A DNA stretch of 64,000 nucleotides from NCBI RefSeq assembly GCF_008831285.2, contig NC_045151.1, positions 6,213,682 through 6,277,681 on the forward strand. Direction: 5' to 3'. Each line of letters opens with the position of its first letter. Position 1 is the first letter of the stretch. The translations under genes and the position numbers were made by a program. Positions 61,178-64,000 of this stretch are shown here, piece after piece. This DNA comes from Nymphaea colorata (taxonomy: Eukaryota; Streptophyta; Magnoliopsida; Nymphaeales; Nymphaeaceae). Under the pieces are notes generated by a model, which searched no databases, was not told where the DNA came from, and worked only from the letters and a program-made list of their open reading frames with translations.

Positions 61178-61864
61178 TTCCCTTTCAAGCGCGTTGTGTA
61201 CATCATAACATCTTCATTTGTTTAGAAGAAAGCTGAGTTTGGATTTTATAGCTCCTATACTAATTTCATCTGGTACTTGTACGTAACTCTACAGATAAAG
61301 AGTCTTAATGTCCTCAGAAATAATATTTTCATGAACATAATGGCAATCAATTTTAATGCATGTAATATGCTTATGGAAGAATAGATTGGCAGCAATAAAT
61401 GTTGTCAAAATCAGTTTCTCAATTTAATCGGAAAGCCAAAAGATTATGTGAATCGGTAAATCGAATCAGAATAGAAATCGTTTGTGAACCAGAATTGTTA
61501 AAATATACTTTTAATTTTAAAAGATCAAATAAAATTTGAAAATTAAAAACATTACAAAATTAATCTAAAAGCTTTACCATTTTGCAAAAAAAAAAAAGAA
61601 GATGATAACAAAGATTACTATAGCATGACCAAATGGAATAAGATATTTATGTTGAATTTTTAAGTTATCACTAAAGCATGTGTCCACAATACATTTGCTC
61701 TAATAGTGTGTGAAGATTTTTTAATATTTTACCACATGACATGCATTTAATCTTATGTGGATTACCAAAATCATGTGTATCCAACTTCCCATGTTGGGTC
61801 AATCTTCGATGACATTATGAAATTCAACCTAGAATAACAAAAAATTTTATATTTTATTCAAGGT
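61178..61864. other. AT-rich spacer
   Basis: No gene or repeat structure was recognised on either strand. Confidence 0.4.
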
Positions 61865-61875
61865 GCATTAAAGTT

Positions 61876-62105
61876 TTTTTTTCAAGGGTGAATCATTCAT
61901 TTCACTGCCCTTAAGAGAGGCCACTGGCCCCACTCCCCCTCTGCCCACCCCTTATGTTTTCACAGAGGATACTTCGTGACCTTTTACAGTCCAGAGGTAG
62001 AGTGCACTGGGATGTGACAGTGACCACTCCAAGACTCAAACATCAGTCCTTAGAGGAGTTGGACCACCTTGCTGCGCAGTATGCTACCACCCTTCGGGGC
62101 AAGAA
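61876..62105 (-). mobile_element. tRNA-derived SINE, minus orientation
   Basis: A 230-bp insert is flanked by an exact 11-bp direct repeat GCATTAAAGTT (61865-61875 and 62106-62116). On the minus strand it begins CCCCGAAGGGTGGTAGC, has an A-box-like word TGGTAGCATACTG (about 62075-62088) and a B-box-like word GTTTGAGTCTTGG (about 62028-62040), and ends in a run of A (T run at 61876-61882). These are the hallmarks of a SINE moved by LINE machinery: Pol III promoter, A-rich tail, long target duplication. Confidence 0.75.
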
Positions 62106-62389
62106 GCATTAAAGTTAAGAATTATCGAAATTCATGCAATCATGCAGCATGCATGCCAAGATGAAGAAGCAAAAATAATAAAAATTAATAAATGACAAAA
62201 AGTAAAAAGTATAATCGTTATGGCTTGAACAAAAAGGGACAAATAAGGCATGTATCACGTGGTTTCCTATATCAAATGGTTCACATTGAATCCTCTAGGA
62301 GTCTGCCAAATTGGCCACTGATTCGATTCAAATAATCCTAAGTCGGCTAATTCAGGTAAAATTTCATTACATTGGCAATGATATGGCTT

Positions 62390-64000
62390 TCAAATATGCT
62401 GTCATAATATAGGCTCACAGGAAGCTTAAATCAAAACAGATGACTGTGAGAAAATTATTTTACACAAGTGAGTTTTCCAGCTCCTGCACTTATAGCTATG
62501 TATTTGGCATTGTTAGTGGATCTGGCAATGACAATCATGTTTTTTTCTTGTCCATGTAAGCCATTGAAGTCACCTGCCTAGTTAATATAAAAAAATATTC
62601 AATAACATAATTTTGATCACTTTTCTTAAACCATAAACCTTGACAATGTGCCTCCTTAATGTATCTCCTGATTCTTTCGATCGATTTCAAATGAGACAAC
62701 TTGGTTTCCTGCATATGATAGCTAACTAGATTGATTGCAAGAGTAATGACCAGACAGTCGCTGTCAAATAGATAAGCTTGCCAATCAATCTCTAAAATCT
62801 CTGATTGTCTGCATTAGGATCAGTATCGCTGTTTTCACAAGATGACTTAGCTTTCATGGGCATGTCTGATGGACGGGCTTCGAGCTTCCTAGGTTCTTTT
62901 AAGGATATCAAGAGCATATTTCCACTGCAATAGGAAGGCCGCTTTGCAAAAGTATGTTATTTCAATTCCCAGGAAATATTTCAACCTTCCTATAATAATA
63001 ACATGATCAACGTAGAAAAATACAATAGTAGTGTGATTTCCATCTCTCTTGATAAAGAGAGCCATCAGAATGACATCTCTTATATGACCGTCTTTCAAGT
63101 GCTCCACTCAGTTTGGCATTCCAGGCTTACAGACATTGATAGATTTAAGCCACATATGGGCTTTTTCAGTTAGCAAACTAGTCTTTTTTTTTTTTCTTAA
63201 TCAGGGTGTTCAGGAGGCAATTTCATGTAGATTTCTTCCCTAAATTCCCCTTGTACTAGAGATGCAGTCTTTGCATACAGATTCCAGTTATTATTGCTAA
63301 CAATTGACATAATTGTGATGCGTTCATTTATGGGAGCAAAGGTTCATTCAGTGGCGGAGCCACATGGTGACTAGTATGCACAATTTTTGCCCACACGAGT
63401 CTCTTAAAATTTCTTTATTTTTAAGGGGGCTTCTTTAAACATTATCCTTATATATATATATATATATAAAGTATTTCTAAACAAGTGCCCATCCAGCCAA
63501 TTTTTCTAGCTCTGACTCAGGTTTCATTGTAGTCTATTCCATGTGTCTCGGTGAATCCTTTTGCCATAGTCTACCTTTGTATCTCTCATAGGCTCATCAA
63601 TGTTATACTTAATCTTATAGTGCAATTTGTACCTGACAAGCTTTTGAACCTTGGAAGAGAAACTATAATATAGTCCAAGTGTGATTTCACTTAAGAGCCT
63701 CAAGTTCCTCTCTCAGCTATCCTCCATTCTAGCATCTGCTTTTCCTCATAATAAGACTCAAGCTCTTGGGTGGACAATATAATGCTAAGAAAGCCTCTAT
63801 ATGATGGGAAGAAATGCGATCATACTTGTTTAATTTTTTTTCTCAATAGTCTAGATTATGGTAGAGTATGTAATGTAGTCTTTCATGTACCTATAAGATT
63901 GGGATGCTCTTTCAGGCCTTCTAGGTGAGTTTGAACATTGTGGTGTCACTCATTCTTTGTGGGTAATGAATTATCTTCACTTGGAACTAGATAATCTAAA
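62390..64000 (-). pseudogene. Ty1/copia pol remnant, running off the right edge
   Basis: Minus-strand fragments appear in pol order from the right edge leftward. They include EHPNL/MKDYI-like words (about 63880-63930), EAFLSIILSTQELESYYEE (about 63750), EELEAL and TWTI (63690-63720), GFTETHGIDYNET (63530-63570), and FAPINERITIMSIVSNNNW with GEFREEIYMKLPPEHPD (63200-63345). YVDHVIIIG and LKYFLGIEIT follow (62960-63020), then WKYALDILK and RLIGKLIYLT (62775-62800), and finally an RNase-H-like part (62430-62560). YVDD is YVDH. Stops, frameshifts and the MITE at 63349-63520 interrupt it. It is diverged from the element at 41375 and has no LTR in view. Confidence 0.8.
63349..63520. mobile_element. 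172-bp MITE (CAGTGGCGGAGCCA type) inside the copia remnant
   Basis: It begins CAGTGGCGGAGCCA and ends with a diverged inverse of the same word. Flanking 8-mers GGTTCATT (63341-63348) and GTTTCATT (63521-63528) match at 7 of 8, a hAT-length target duplication. It interrupts the pol reading exactly between YNET and FAPI, which confirms both ends. It contains a TA run at about 63450-63468. Confidence 0.75.

Overview
The window reads as nuclear DNA of a flowering plant. It has two spliced plant genes with GT-AG introns (one encodes a galectin-domain hydroxyproline O-galactosyltransferase, the other an SBT2-clade subtilase). Around them lie many degenerate plant transposons and AT-rich, microsatellite-rich spacers. 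The species cannot be named from the sequence. There is nothing prokaryotic: no operons, CRISPR array or rRNA.

Layout. 1-6.7 kb: minus-strand 5' part of the galactosyltransferase gene (three exons, 3633-6033). The 3.6 kb to its left would be intron 3 and holds a small MITE and a 786-bp element built of CGTATCG motifs. 6.7-25 kb: gene-poor spacer with two well-delimited non-autonomous DNA elements (12071-13716 and 16594-17136) and a 250-bp direct duplication. 25-37 kb: a decayed CACTA (En/Spm) transposon, plus strand, split by a 6004-bp PIF/Harbinger element (27781-33784, TAA target duplication) carrying a nuclease and a Myb/SANT-like gene on the minus strand. 37.5-39.2 kb: two hAT-like elements with GGCCCGG-rich ends; the second carries a piece of a gene resembling the DEG9 protease. 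41-46.5 kb: a Ty1/copia retrotransposon (41375-46067) with LTRs, PBS, PPT and a TGATA target duplication, inserted into a minus-strand LINE fragment. 49.87-58.6 kb: an apparently intact ten-exon SBT2 subtilase gene, plus strand, 832 residues. 58.6-64 kb: minisatellite, a GGCCC-rich element, a tRNA-derived SINE, and a minus-strand copia pol remnant that itself contains a 172-bp MITE.

Function. The two host genes both act in the secretory/cell-wall route (arabinogalactan-protein glycosylation in the Golgi; apoplastic serine protease), but they are about 44 kb apart on opposite strands and nothing shows joint regulation. The rest is layered transposon insertion, with several nests readable to the base from target-site duplications.

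The most unusual theme is several non-autonomous DNA elements whose ends are packed with a different short CpG-rich motif (CGTATCG, GAGCTCG, GGTGCGG, GGCCCGG). One of them has captured a host gene fragment. Exon joins and counts were worked out by eye; no database search was run.
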